DNA of 64,000 bases, from NCBI RefSeq assembly GCF_947498515.1, contig NZ_CANMKO010000005.1:1-64000 (forward strand). The letters are read 5' to 3'. This DNA comes from an uncultured Pelagimonas sp. (GTDB lineage: Bacteria > Pseudomonadota > Alphaproteobacteria > Rhodobacterales > Rhodobacteraceae). Under the pieces are notes generated by a model that was not told the origin of the DNA, made no database searches, and saw only the letters and a list, made by a program, of their open reading frames with translations. Shown here in pieces: positions 11,601 to 20,293 of this stretch; position 1 is the stretch's first letter, and each line of letters starts with the position of its first letter. A program made the translations under genes and the position numbers.

Positions 11601-12092
11601 GTGTTCCTCGATTACATGGGCCGCCATCGCAGCTATGGTCCGGTGCGCACCCTGCCGACCAAAACGTTCTTTTATGGCATGATGCCGGGCGAAGAAATCA
11701 CCGCCGAAATCGACCCCGGCAAGACGTTGGAAATCCGCCTACAGGCGCTTGGTGAAACCGATGACAAGGGTGAGGTCAAAGTGTTCTTTGAACTCAACGG
11801 CCAGCCCCGCACCATCCGCGTCCCCAACCGCAAAATCGCCGCCGAAACGGTCGCCCGCCCCAAAGCCGATCCCGGCAACGACGCCCATATCGGCGCGCCC
11901 ATGCCCGGCGTCGTCGCCTCGGTTGCGGTCACGGTCGGCCAACAGGTCAAAGAAGGCGACCTCTTGCTCACCATCGAAGCCATGAAAATGGAAACCGGCC
12001 TCCACGCCGAAAAAGACGCCACAATCACAGCAATCCACATCTCACCAGGCGCTCAAATCGACGCCAAAGACCTCCTCGTCGAATTGGGGTAG
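8649..12092 (+). CDS. pyc: Pyruvate carboxylase
   Basis: Carboxylates pyruvate to oxaloacetate using ATP, bicarbonate and biotin; cytosolic, anaplerotic. 1147 residues, the full length of single-chain alpha4 enzymes. Order: biotin carboxylase domain (1-460; ILIANRGEIAIRVMRA, the glycine-rich KASWGGGGRGMR, and EVNPRVQVEHTVTEEVTG), carboxyltransferase barrel (about 530-830; TDTTMRDGHQSLLATRMR, VFDSLNWVENM, HFHTHDTSG), linker/PYC domain, then the biotin carrier domain with EAMKM and biotinylated Lys1113. Start supported by AGGAG 10 nt upstream. It stands alone behind a 300-bp regulatory region with two perfect dyads. Confidence 0.97.
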   Translation: MTTFSKILIANRGEIAIRVMRAANEMGKRTVAVYAEEDKLGLHRFKADEAYRIGEGMGPVAAYLSIDEIIRVAKECGADAIHPGYGLLSENPDFVDACEANGITFIGPKAATMRALGDKASARRVAVEAGVPVIPATEVLGDDMEAIKAEAAAVGYPLMLKASWGGGGRGMRPIEGEDELAEKVMEGRREAEAAFGNGEGYLEKMIIRARHVEVQILGDKQGNIYHLYERDCSVQRRNQKVVERAPAPYLSEAQREEICELGRKICQHVNYECAGTVEFLMDMNTGKFYFIEVNPRVQVEHTVTEEVTGIDIVQAQILIAEGKSLAEATGKSSQYDIRLNGHALQTRVTTEDPQNNFIPDYGRITAYRSATGMGIRLDGGTAYAGGVITRYYDSLLTKVTAWAPTPEKAIKRMDRALREFRVRGVSTNIAFVENLLKHPVFLNNQYTTKFIDETPELFQFAKRRDRGTKVLTYIADITVNGHPEVEGRAKPAADLKPARTPELRAQAPADGTKTLLEAKGPQAVADWLSAQPQLLITDTTMRDGHQSLLATRMRSVDMIGAAPAYAHNLPQLFSVECWGGATFDVAYRFLQECPWQRLRDLRARMPNVMTQMLLRGANGVGYTNYPDNVVQFFVKQAAETGVDVFRVFDSLNWVENMRVAMDAVLDTGRVLEGTICYTGDILDPDRAKYDLKYYVAMGQELKAAGAHVLGLKDMAGLLKASAAGPLVKALKEEVGLPIHFHTHDTSGASIATIIAAANAGVDVVDAAMDSFSGNTSQPTLGSVVEALRHTDRDTGLDIGAIREISNYFEAVRGQYAAFESGQQAPASEVYLHEMPGGQFTNLKAQARSMGLEERWHEVAQTYADVNRMFGDIVKVTPSSKVVGDMALMMVSQGLDRDQVEDPKTDVSFPDSVIDMMKGNLGQPPGGWPKKIQKKILKDEKAFDDRPGLHAAPVDIEETRLTLQKELEGKAVDDEDLNGYLMYPKVFLDYMGRHRSYGPVRTLPTKTFFYGMMPGEEITAEIDPGKTLEIRLQALGETDDKGEVKVFFELNGQPRTIRVPNRKIAAETVARPKADPGNDAHIGAPMPGVVASVAVTVGQQVKEGDLLLTIEAMKMETGLHAEKDATITAIHISPGAQIDAKDLLVELG

Positions 12093-12156
12093 GTTGCTGG
12101 GCGTGACGCCTTTCATGTGAGGAAAAGATTTTTGGTTTTTAAAAACGATACGTGGG

Positions 12157-12420
12157 GTGCTGGTGGCCTGTGCTTTGGCCGCGCCCGCTACGTATGTTGA
12201 GAGCTTGAAACCCTGCCCAGATGTTACTTTGCAGACGGCGAACGCGCGCGTTGTGGATAGGCTAGCGCATCGTGCCAAGGATCAGTTTTCGGTTTCAGTG
12301 AAACCTCACATGGGGGCAACCGTTGGAGGCGGATTGTCGGAAGCTGTTTATGCAGAGATCGAGGAGTTGGCTAGGGGATCGGGTTTGGCGGCAAAAGGGT
12401 TTGGACTTGCGCAGGGCTGA
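12157..12420 (+). CDS. Doubtful small hypothetical protein, GTG start
   Basis: 87 codons from a GTG at 12157. The first residues (MLVACALAAPATYVES) look like a short lipoprotein-type leader with a Cys, but no ribosome-binding site is evident. Its end overlaps the convergent gene at 12371 by 50 bp. No domain recognised. It is listed because it fills the gap after pyc, but it may not be translated. Confidence 0.2.
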   Translation: MLVACALAAPATYVESLKPCPDVTLQTANARVVDRLAHRAKDQFSVSVKPHMGATVGGGLSEAVYAEIEELARGSGLAAKGFGLAQG

Positions 12421-12871
12421 GATCAAAGTTTGGCATTGATTTGAGCGGGGCAGGTGCCTTTCGGTCAGCTATGTGATCTCGTCTTGGGAGTGGTCCAAGC
12501 CAGTCGCCTTGCCAAGTGACCCCACATTTGCGCAGAGCGATGATAATCGCAGGTGGTGTTTTTGATCGTCCAAAGGCCCGGCCCATACCGTCGTCGGCGT
12601 TGATGGTTTCATAGGCTGAGGGTGGGGCTGAGGATTGGTCCAGCAACACCGCCCAAGACATGTGCCAGCCCAGTTGGCCGGATAGGATGTAGGTATCAGT
12701 GTTGAGTTCACTCCACCGGGACAAGTGATAGGGTTTGTAGTCGGTTTCTTGTACAATGCCTGTGTCAACCAAACAGGGGAGGATAGCGGGAGGAGGCACC
12801 GTCGGGGTGTCACCGGCGGCCATGGAGGCCCAAAGGCCAATGAGAAGCGCGAGACAGAATGGGTGTTTCAT
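12371..12871 (-). CDS. Exported hypothetical protein
   Basis: 166 residues. A signal peptide is clear (MKHPFCLALLIGLWASMAAG, cleavage near residue 20), so the product is periplasmic. The mature part holds two Cys (in ILPCLVDTG and LRKCGVTWQG), which could form a disulfide, and a Trp-rich middle. No family recognised. Its start codon directly abuts the stop codon of the GFA-type gene, so the two are probably cotranscribed. Confidence 0.6.
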   Translation of the reverse strand: MKHPFCLALLIGLWASMAAGDTPTVPPPAILPCLVDTGIVQETDYKPYHLSRWSELNTDTYILSGQLGWHMSWAVLLDQSSAPPSAYETINADDGMGRAFGRSKTPPAIIIALRKCGVTWQGDWLGPLPRRDHIADRKAPAPLKSMPNFDLSPAQVQTLLPPNPIP

Positions 12872-13258
12872 TCAGTGCGTGTCCAATTGCTCCAACCCAT
12901 CTTTGATTTCATAGTAATCGCCTTTGTCGGCAACGCATATGTGTTTGCCCATCTGAAGGCCGGTTGGGGTGTCAATACATCCGGCGGCGATGGCGATGCC
13001 GGGTTCGGTATTGAGGCGGTAAAACAGGGACGAGCCGCAGAATTTGCAAAAACCGCGTTTGGCGAAATCAGAGGAGGCGTACCATGTGAGGCCTTCGTCA
13101 TTGGCAAAGGTCAGGTCGGTGACATCGCTGGCTTGGGTTGAGGCCCAGATATGTCCGCTGGCGCGACGACATTGGCTACAGTGACAGGCGGTGACGGTTT
13201 TGCGCACGGCGGGCACTGAAAAACTGACTTTGCCGCAATCGCATTTGCCGGTGATCAT
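12872..13258 (-). CDS. GFA-family zinc-binding protein
   Basis: 128 residues from the ATG at 13258, chosen for a GAGGGAG site; the open frame extends 31 codons further without one. The zinc-binding Cys pattern of the GFA (Gfa/Mis18-like) fold is seen: CDCG near the N-terminus, CHCSQCRRASG, and CKFCGSSLFYR. The family is named for glutathione-dependent formaldehyde-activating enzyme, but most members have no demonstrated activity and that role should not be assumed. It is followed without a gap by a signal-peptide protein. Confidence 0.85.
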   Translation of the reverse strand: MITGKCDCGKVSFSVPAVRKTVTACHCSQCRRASGHIWASTQASDVTDLTFANDEGLTWYASSDFAKRGFCKFCGSSLFYRLNTEPGIAIAAGCIDTPTGLQMGKHICVADKGDYYEIKDGLEQLDTH

Positions 13259-13370
13259 CTGGGTTTCTCCCTCTTTAGATTTAACGAGTGTAGCGGTGGG
13301 TCGCGGACTGTCACCTATGTTTTGCTGTGCGTTTGTTAGCAGAGCTTGCAAGGCCGAGGGGCGTCAGCCG

Positions 13371-16300
13371 CTAGTAATCTTTCTCAAAGAAGACACCGAT
13401 GCCGGTATCACCATCGCTATCAAGGCGACCGCGAACCGTCACATGTGGGGTCAGGTCGAGGTTGAGATTGATCTGGCTTTCGCCACCGCTTTTGATTGTG
13501 ACATCAGTATAGACGTTGTCGGAAACGTATTTGCCGATCTTGGCCTGAGCTTGGCCATCGTCGTCGGTGCCGATGTCCAGCTCATCCACACCAAGGTTTT
13601 GGCGTAACCGTTCGGTGATCCCAAGGCCCCCACGTCCGGACAAGGTGCGGATGGCCGCGGCCAGTTGCACCGCCTGAAGCGCCGAGATCGAGGTGGCGTT
13701 TTTGCCAAAGAGGAAATAGCTCAGCGCTTCGTCCTGCGGCAGTTCGGGAACCGAGGTGACGGTGAGCTCGGGTGATGATGCTAGCCCAAAGAGGCGCAGG
13801 GTGACGGTGACGTCTTCGACCTCGGACGAGGCAGAGAAATCAATCACCGGGTCAAAGCTGCCGCGCAGGCGAGCGCTTCCTTCGGTTAAATCTAGGCGAC
13901 GCCCCAGAAGGTCAAGCCGCCCGCGAATGAGGTCAAACCCGCCAACCGGAATGATATCGTTAGAATTGCCGGTGAGCCGCAGAGAGCCGCCCAACTCGGC
14001 ATCAAGACCCCGGCCACGAATAAACAGCTTGGCAGGGGCGGTGATGGTGAGGTCAAGCGGATAGGCGACCGCGGGTTCCGGCGTGGTGTCGGGCGTTTCG
14101 TCAAGACCAGCAAAGCGCAGGGTGCGCTGAACCTTGGCAGAGGGGTTGAGATGACGGAGCCCTTCGAGGGCGGAGTAGGACGGATTGAACTGGGGAATGC
14201 GCATTTCGGCGCTGTTGAGGGTGATGGTGCCGCCTATGCCCGCGCCGCCAGTTAACGGGCCGGTCACACGCAAATCACCGTCAAGATTGACCTCATAGAG
14301 GCTCGGATCACGCAGGGTGACATCGGATAGGGTTGCGGTGAGATCAGCCGTATAAGGCGCGGTCAACGAGATCGGGCCGTTTGCCCGAAAGCGCCCACCA
14401 GACGCGATTTTACCCGCCAGATCGAGGTTTGCCCGCCCGGACGTCAAGGTAACAGGACCGGCGATGTTTTCGACGGTTATCCCGAGAGAGGGGGTGGTAA
14501 AGCGACCCTGGGACAGGGTGATTTGCCCGGTTAGGGAATTGAGGGCAGGGGGGCCATTGACCGAGAGGTTGAACTCCGCCTGACCAGAGACGGCCTGACC
14601 TTTGAGATAGCGGTTGGCGATGGCCAAAGGTGCCGCGCCAGTCACCCCAAGATCAAGACGCGAGGCATCCGAGGCCACGCGTCCTTGGGTGGCGAGGGTG
14701 ATCCCCCCCGGCCCATCGCCCGAGGCGTTGATTTGCCAATCGGTCCCTTGCTTGACGGCTGTGCCAGAAAGCTTGGCTGCTCCGGGAAAGTCGGGAACAA
14801 TGCGGGCGAGATCGGGTAGGGCGATTTGATAGCGAAGATCGCCGGTTGTGGGGCCAAATTGACCCGAGAGATCAGCGTTTATGCCCGAGGCGTTCAGGTC
14901 AAGTTGACGAATGGTGATTGTCTCTCCCTGACGGGTGGCAGACAGGGTGTAGCGAGAGATGCCGCGCAGCAAAGGTTCCACCGTGGCATTGCCAAAGCGC
15001 GGGTTGGAGAGCGTGCCATTGGCGGCCAGATCAAAGGACAGGTCCTGCATATCGGCGCTGCCTTTCGCCGATAGGGTGACCGCCCCACCCAAAGGTTGGC
15101 CGACAAAACGGGAATAGGCGGCAAGCTGGCCTATGTCGGCGGTTAGATCGCCTGATGCCGCCCATTCGGAAGGGGCAATTTGGTCCACGCGGCCGCTGAA
15201 CTTGGCATTTGTTGCGCCGGGCAGGGTGGAGGAGGCGGTGAGCAACCAATCCTCACCCTCTTGGCGGGCCGTGGCGTTCAATGTGGCGGGGCCGGTCAAA
15301 CCGGGAAGCGACAGGCCGACATTGCGCAAACGGGCGTTGAAATCGGCGGTGCTGGTGCCATCGGATAGGGTTCCGGTGAGCGACAGGCTGGCCTCGGGGG
15401 TGTCGATCAGGGCCGGGGTGATGTGCAAGCCGGTGGTGTCGCGGGTGGCGTTTACCGACAGCTCACCGCGCCCAAGGATCAGCGGATCAACCTGTCGAAT
15501 GCCGGTTTGGATGTCTTGGGTGTCGCCAAGGAACCGCAGGGCAAAGCCACCGGTCAGCGGCGAAATGTCCCCGGAAATGGACAGGTTCGCGGCACCCGAG
15601 AGTTTCAGACCAGCCAGATCATCAAACCGGGTCAGATCGGTGGCGGACAGGGTAACATCCGGTGTCAGTGTTAGGGTTTTGAGCTGCGTCGGATCAGACA
15701 GGGTGAGCGCCCCGGTCAACCCGTAATCTTCTCCGCTCAGAGCAAGATTGCGCAGCAAAAGCGGGGCCGAAGGGGCCCAATCAAAGGTCAAGCCGCCGTT
15801 TAATGCGGTTCCGATGGCGCGGGCCAGCGGGGCGTTGTCGGGAAAAATCGAGTCGGCGTCAAACGTTAGGCCGCCGGTCACGCGCGCGGCGTCTTGATCT
15901 ATGTCACCGGCACCATCAAAGCCGACCGACCCAAGGGTCAACCCGTCTTGGACCAAGCCCATAACACGCCCCGACAATTGCCATTCGGACCCAGCGGCGG
16001 CATCAAATTCACCGGATAAGATTGCGGCGCGAATGGCGGTGCGGGGGCCGGGCAGTGGCAGGATAACCCGTTCACCGCTTGGCGGCGTGATCGCGCCATC
16101 CAGCGACAGGGTTTGGGGCCAACCGTCCGCGCCAATGGTGCCCGAGCCACGAAGGCGCAGGGCGGCGGCGGACAGGTTAAGCTGGCTAAGGTGCAACGCG
16201 CCGGATGGATCGCGCTGACCCTGTGCTTGAAGTTGGACCGTGTTGCCAAGAAAATCGGCAAAGTCGGGCACAAAGACCGGGGCGATGTCGCCGCCAAGAT

Positions 16301-17102
16301 CAGCGGCAAACCGCGAGGTTCCGTCGGTGTCGGTCAGCAAGGTAACGGTGCCGGTCAGGCGCTCTTGGCCGTCGGTCGAGAGATCAATCTGGGCCTTGAA
16401 GTCATCAATCGGGTCTTTGCCCAAGGCGGTTAGATGCACCGATGGTTTGCCGGGCAAGGTCAGGAGATTGGCGGCAAGGCCGTTTTCAGGTTCTTGCAGG
16501 TTGAGGTCGAGGTCTAGCACCCGGCTGGCGTTGTCGAACCCACCGGCCAATGTGATCTTGCCGGGGTGGTCCAACCGTTCGAGGTTGAGATCAACCCGCC
16601 CTGCGCCATCCGCCAAATTGGCGGAGCCGTCGAAACGAACGCTGGCGGATTGGCCCAGCAGCGCCTTGCCAAGGTCGGCGCGGGCAATCGACATTTTGGC
16701 GATGTCGACGGAAACAGGCAAATCCGGTAAGGCAAAGGGCGATGCGGCGGCGGGTGTGGCCGGGTCTGTTGACGGCAGTGGTGCGCGCGGCAGGTCGATT
16801 TTGCCGATGGAAATTTCGTCAATTTCAATGGCCCCTTTCAGGAGGGCCGAACGGCTCCAGACCAACGCGACATCGGTGGCGCGAAACCAAACCCCATCGG
16901 GGTCGGTGACGGTGATTTCATCAATGGTGGCGCGGCTGGACAAGGCCCCGGCAAAGCCGTCAAGCGTAACGGTGCGCCCGGGGGCCGATAGCGCGTCTTC
17001 TAACAGGCCCTGAATATAGCCGCGATCGCTGTCGCGGTCTTGGGCCGTTGCGGTGAGTGGGGCAAGAAGGGCAAGGCAAATTGCCAACAAACGCAACATC
17101 AA
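13371..17102 (-). CDS. tamB: TamB, translocation and assembly module component
   Basis: 1243 residues. TamB works with the outer-membrane protein TamA in assembling outer-membrane proteins, and AsmA-like relatives move phospholipid between membranes. The N-terminal hydrophobic segment (residues 1-20, ending TATAQ) is a signal or anchor. It is followed by a very long run of beta-strand repeats typical of AsmA-like lipid grooves and the conserved C-terminal TamB (DUF490) domain (about 900-1243; AELGGSLRLTGNSNDIIPVGGFDLIRGRLDLLG split by GG turns, and SYFLFGK). Its start overlaps the tamA stop by 4 bp, so the pair is translationally coupled. The anchor ends in a cleavage-like AXA site, unlike the uncleaved anchor of E. 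coli TamB. Confidence 0.93.
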   Translation of the reverse strand: MMLRLLAICLALLAPLTATAQDRDSDRGYIQGLLEDALSAPGRTVTLDGFAGALSSRATIDEITVTDPDGVWFRATDVALVWSRSALLKGAIEIDEISIGKIDLPRAPLPSTDPATPAAASPFALPDLPVSVDIAKMSIARADLGKALLGQSASVRFDGSANLADGAGRVDLNLERLDHPGKITLAGGFDNASRVLDLDLNLQEPENGLAANLLTLPGKPSVHLTALGKDPIDDFKAQIDLSTDGQERLTGTVTLLTDTDGTSRFAADLGGDIAPVFVPDFADFLGNTVQLQAQGQRDPSGALHLSQLNLSAAALRLRGSGTIGADGWPQTLSLDGAITPPSGERVILPLPGPRTAIRAAILSGEFDAAAGSEWQLSGRVMGLVQDGLTLGSVGFDGAGDIDQDAARVTGGLTFDADSIFPDNAPLARAIGTALNGGLTFDWAPSAPLLLRNLALSGEDYGLTGALTLSDPTQLKTLTLTPDVTLSATDLTRFDDLAGLKLSGAANLSISGDISPLTGGFALRFLGDTQDIQTGIRQVDPLILGRGELSVNATRDTTGLHITPALIDTPEASLSLTGTLSDGTSTADFNARLRNVGLSLPGLTGPATLNATARQEGEDWLLTASSTLPGATNAKFSGRVDQIAPSEWAASGDLTADIGQLAAYSRFVGQPLGGAVTLSAKGSADMQDLSFDLAANGTLSNPRFGNATVEPLLRGISRYTLSATRQGETITIRQLDLNASGINADLSGQFGPTTGDLRYQIALPDLARIVPDFPGAAKLSGTAVKQGTDWQINASGDGPGGITLATQGRVASDASRLDLGVTGAAPLAIANRYLKGQAVSGQAEFNLSVNGPPALNSLTGQITLSQGRFTTPSLGITVENIAGPVTLTSGRANLDLAGKIASGGRFRANGPISLTAPYTADLTATLSDVTLRDPSLYEVNLDGDLRVTGPLTGGAGIGGTITLNSAEMRIPQFNPSYSALEGLRHLNPSAKVQRTLRFAGLDETPDTTPEPAVAYPLDLTITAPAKLFIRGRGLDAELGGSLRLTGNSNDIIPVGGFDLIRGRLDLLGRRLDLTEGSARLRGSFDPVIDFSASSEVEDVTVTLRLFGLASSPELTVTSVPELPQDEALSYFLFGKNATSISALQAVQLAAAIRTLSGRGGLGITERLRQNLGVDELDIGTDDDGQAQAKIGKYVSDNVYTDVTIKSGGESQINLNLDLTPHVTVRGRLDSDGDTGIGVFFEKDY

Positions 17103-18907
17103 AACGCCTGCCCAATACCGATATAGAGTTGAAGACCGTCGTCGGTGTCGCCCGCCAAAGGCCCGGCAAGGTCAACCCGGATCGGACCAACAGGCGTTTT
17201 GTAGCGTACACCAAGCCCACCACCCGCATGCCAATCGCCGTCATTAAACCCGTCTGCGCCAATGAACCCAGCATCGGCAAAGCCGACAAGGCCGATGGTG
17301 TCGGTCATGGCATAGCGGATTTCAGCAGAGGTCGCGGCGAGGGCTTTGCCACCGAGGTCTTGACCGTCATGGGTGGCCCCGAGCGATTCATAGGGTTGGC
17401 CGCGGACTGTGCCGCTCCCACCGGAATAAAACAAGAAACCGGGGGGGGCATCAACGGCATCGGGCCCGGTAAGCGCCCCGAGCTGCAAGCGTCCGGCCAG
17501 AACCGTGCCGGTCTGACCCAAACTGGCATAGCCGCGCCCGTCAAAGGTAAAGCGCGTGCCGCTTTCGCCGCTGCGGGTGTCATGAAAGGGTTCAAATTCG
17601 GTGTCGATGTAATAGCCCGCCGTGCTGTCGAGCTTGTCATCGCGCCGGTCATAGGTCAGCCCCATGGGCAGGCTATAGACCAGCAATTCACGAGTGGTTT
17701 GCGGGTCCGCAAAACGGTCTGTGACCTCGGAATAGGCCACCGCGAACCCAAGTTCGCCGGTCAGGTGTTCGTTAAACTCGCGCGAGGCACCGAGGGTGAG
17801 GCTCACTTTGCTTTCGACATAGTCCGGCTCATCCTCGTGGCTGAGTTCAAATTCGGTATAGAACTGTGTCTCTGGGCCATAGACGGCGGGTTTTTCGAGG
17901 CGGAAGGTGAGGAAATAGTCAATGCCAAGGTCCTCTGCACCGATCTGGGTGATTTCGCCATCGATGCGCAACCGTTCGGCCCCGCCAAACAGATTGCGAT
18001 GCAGCCAGAACCCCGACAGGGTCAGCCCATCAAGGGTCGAGACTTCGGCCCCACCACCAATGCGACGCGCCTTGCGGTCGATGACATTAATGGTCAGGTC
18101 AAGGTTGCCATCGCCATCGGGTTGGTCGGCTTCGGCGATTTGAACAGACTGAAACGTACCGGTGCGGCGCAGACGGGACGCCGCTTTTTCAACATCATCC
18201 GGATGGTAGCGGTCGCCGCGCGGAATACCGGCGATTTGACGGACCCGCCCCGGTTTGACAGTGCTTTCGCCGGTGACGTTCACATCGCCAAACCGCAAAC
18301 GCGGCCCCGGTGCAATTTGAACCCCAACATTAAGCGTGTTTGCGGCGTGATCGGCGCTGATGTCTTGGGCGGCTATGTCGGCCTTGGCATAGCCCGCCGA
18401 GCGCCAATCGGTAACGGCACTTTGCGCGGCATCCCGAACGGCGGTGGCGAGGGCGGGTTGATCGGGGGCAAAGCCATCGGGCAAAGTTGAGTTTGGGGCG
18501 AGCGGGGCTATTTGGGCCGTACCAAAAACAAATCGCTGACCGGGTTCAACAAGAATGCGCAGGTCTTTGATCTGGCTTGGGGGATTAAACGGATCAATCT
18601 GGGCGGCTTCTTTCCCGTCAAGTTCGATCCGAACGATGGCAGAATAATACCCTTGGGCGTACAGCGCCTCGACCATATTGGCGTAATCGGCTTGCGCCGC
18701 GGCCAGAATGTCACGCGGAGTGACATCGGGCTGATCGACCAACGGCAGAGCGATGGACGCATTTTTGAGGCTGTCGCGCAAAGGATCATTGTCGGTGTTG
18801 AGCAGGCTAACCTTGGCCTTGTCGAGCGCAAAAACCGGCGTGCAAACAGAGCTGGCAAGCGCCAACCCCCATAGTGCCATCCGTATGCCATTCCCGCTGC
18901 GCGACAT
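17099..18907 (-). CDS. tamA: TamA, Omp85-family outer-membrane protein
   Basis: 602 residues from the ATG at 18907, preceded by GGTGGGG. The open frame extends 26 codons upstream without a ribosome-binding site. Signal peptide (MALWGLALASSVCTPVFA region) is followed by POTRA-like segments (about 60-270), with a typical FTAP-like region at LRFGDVNVTGESTVKPGRVR. A 16-stranded barrel follows (290-602), with the Omp85 hallmarks GGAEVSTLDGLTLSGFWLHR and the lid-lock-like GSGTVRGQPYESLG, and the terminal strand ending in Phe. It sits upstream of tamB in an overlapping pair. Confidence 0.93.
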   Translation of the reverse strand: MSRSGNGIRMALWGLALASSVCTPVFALDKAKVSLLNTDNDPLRDSLKNASIALPLVDQPDVTPRDILAAAQADYANMVEALYAQGYYSAIVRIELDGKEAAQIDPFNPPSQIKDLRILVEPGQRFVFGTAQIAPLAPNSTLPDGFAPDQPALATAVRDAAQSAVTDWRSAGYAKADIAAQDISADHAANTLNVGVQIAPGPRLRFGDVNVTGESTVKPGRVRQIAGIPRGDRYHPDDVEKAASRLRRTGTFQSVQIAEADQPDGDGNLDLTINVIDRKARRIGGGAEVSTLDGLTLSGFWLHRNLFGGAERLRIDGEITQIGAEDLGIDYFLTFRLEKPAVYGPETQFYTEFELSHEDEPDYVESKVSLTLGASREFNEHLTGELGFAVAYSEVTDRFADPQTTRELLVYSLPMGLTYDRRDDKLDSTAGYYIDTEFEPFHDTRSGESGTRFTFDGRGYASLGQTGTVLAGRLQLGALTGPDAVDAPPGFLFYSGGSGTVRGQPYESLGATHDGQDLGGKALAATSAEIRYAMTDTIGLVGFADAGFIGADGFNDGDWHAGGGLGVRYKTPVGPIRVDLAGPLAGDTDDGLQLYIGIGQAF

Positions 18908-19105
18908 GATTTGCCCCACCTTTTTGTGCCAATCTATGTCAGGGCGGGGATTTGGGCCATGCTGAAATTCACCTTTCGGCGGCAATTTGCGAATTTGTTC
19001 CAGAGACTGGATAGCGAAGGCGTTGTTTGCGCAGGGTCCCTCGGCTAGGGTCGCATAAAGTGAGAGATGTGGAGCACCACATCAAGGCGTTGAGGGGCAA
19101 GGAAA

Positions 19106-20248
19106 ATGAGGGGCGTTCACTGGGGCCAGCGGCTCTTTTCCACCGCTCACAGACTGCTCTTCTGGGTTTTGGGGGCCTGTGTCGCACTTATTCTATCGGG
19201 ATGTGGCGGACCGCCGCCGCTTATCGGTATTGAGAACCCAAAAGTGGCCATTTCGGACGTTCCGGGCCTTGCCGAACACAAAATTTTCCTGGCAACGACG
19301 CGGCAACCAACCGAGGTCGCTGGGGCGTTCTTTTCCAATCAACGCGCAGAGTCTGTTGGCTTTGCCGCCGTCACGGTGACAATCCCCCCGGATCACCGGC
19401 CGGGAACCTTAAGCCGGGCGCGTCAATTGCCGCCTGACCCGCGCAAGCACTACACGATTGTGGAACCGGTGCGATACGAAAGTGACGACGGATTCATCGC
19501 CGCCTTGAACAGCGAGCTGGCAAAACGCCCAAAGGGTCAGCGCGAGGTGTTGTTTTTCGTGCATGGCTATAACACCAGCACAACAGATTCCCTTTTGCAT
19601 CTGGCGCAGTTTGTTCAAGACAGCGGCTATCACGGTGTGCCGGTGTTGTTTGACTGGGCATCGGCCGGCAAGTTGAGCCGCTATGTCTATGACATAAATA
19701 GCGCGTTGATTGCCCGGTCGCAGATGGCGAAAATCCAATCGGTTTTGGGACAGACGCAGGCCGAAGGGTATGATGTGTTCTCCTATTCAATGGGCGGTTT
19801 GGTGGTGATGGAAGGGTTGTCGGAACTGGCGCTCAAAAATCAGCTGACCCATACCGACCGGTTGAAACGAGTTGTGCTGGCGTCACCCGATATCGATATG
19901 GATTTGTTCCGCACCCAGATCAAAAACGTCGGGGCGATTAGCGACCGGATGTACGTGTTGATTTCCAAGGATGATGGCGTTTTGAACATGGCGAAATTGG
20001 TGGCCGGTGGGGTGCCTCGGGTTGGGGCGACGGATGCCCAAGAGCTTGCTGAACTCGGGGTTGTGGCGATTGATCTCTCTGAGATTGACGACTCTAATTC
20101 CGGCAATCATTCGAAGTTTTCAGGTTCGCCCGAGGTCGTTAAACTACTTGGGCGCGGTTTGAACCGAAATCAAAATTTTTCGCGCACCTATGGGGCGGAG
20201 CAGTTGAAAGAGATGTTGATTGGGTTGCCGATCAGCGTCGCTTTTTAA
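19106..20248 (+). CDS. DUF900-type alpha/beta hydrolase lipoprotein
   Basis: 380 residues. A lipobox (LILSGC, Cys33) after a hydrophobic stretch marks it as a lipoprotein. The hydrolase core has the oxyanion motif FFVHGYNTS, the nucleophile elbow YSMGG and an HSKFSG segment that can supply the catalytic His. This is the DUF900/esterase family, whose natural substrates are unknown. GAGGGG lies 8 nt upstream of the start. A DUF4105 gene follows 45 bp later on the same strand, so they may form an operon. Confidence 0.85.
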   Translation: MRGVHWGQRLFSTAHRLLFWVLGACVALILSGCGGPPPLIGIENPKVAISDVPGLAEHKIFLATTRQPTEVAGAFFSNQRAESVGFAAVTVTIPPDHRPGTLSRARQLPPDPRKHYTIVEPVRYESDDGFIAALNSELAKRPKGQREVLFFVHGYNTSTTDSLLHLAQFVQDSGYHGVPVLFDWASAGKLSRYVYDINSALIARSQMAKIQSVLGQTQAEGYDVFSYSMGGLVVMEGLSELALKNQLTHTDRLKRVVLASPDIDMDLFRTQIKNVGAISDRMYVLISKDDGVLNMAKLVAGGVPRVGATDAQELAELGVVAIDLSEIDDSNSGNHSKFSGSPEVVKLLGRGLNRNQNFSRTYGAEQLKEMLIGLPISVAF

Positions 20249-20293
20249 GCAAAAGACCCCAATGGAAAATGTTATGAGGGAGCAGGGGCAATT

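Noticed and set aside
17057-18490. 477-codon open frame on the plus strand opposite tamA
   Set aside because: No ribosome-binding site or domain, and tamA and its POTRA and barrel motifs account for the sequence.
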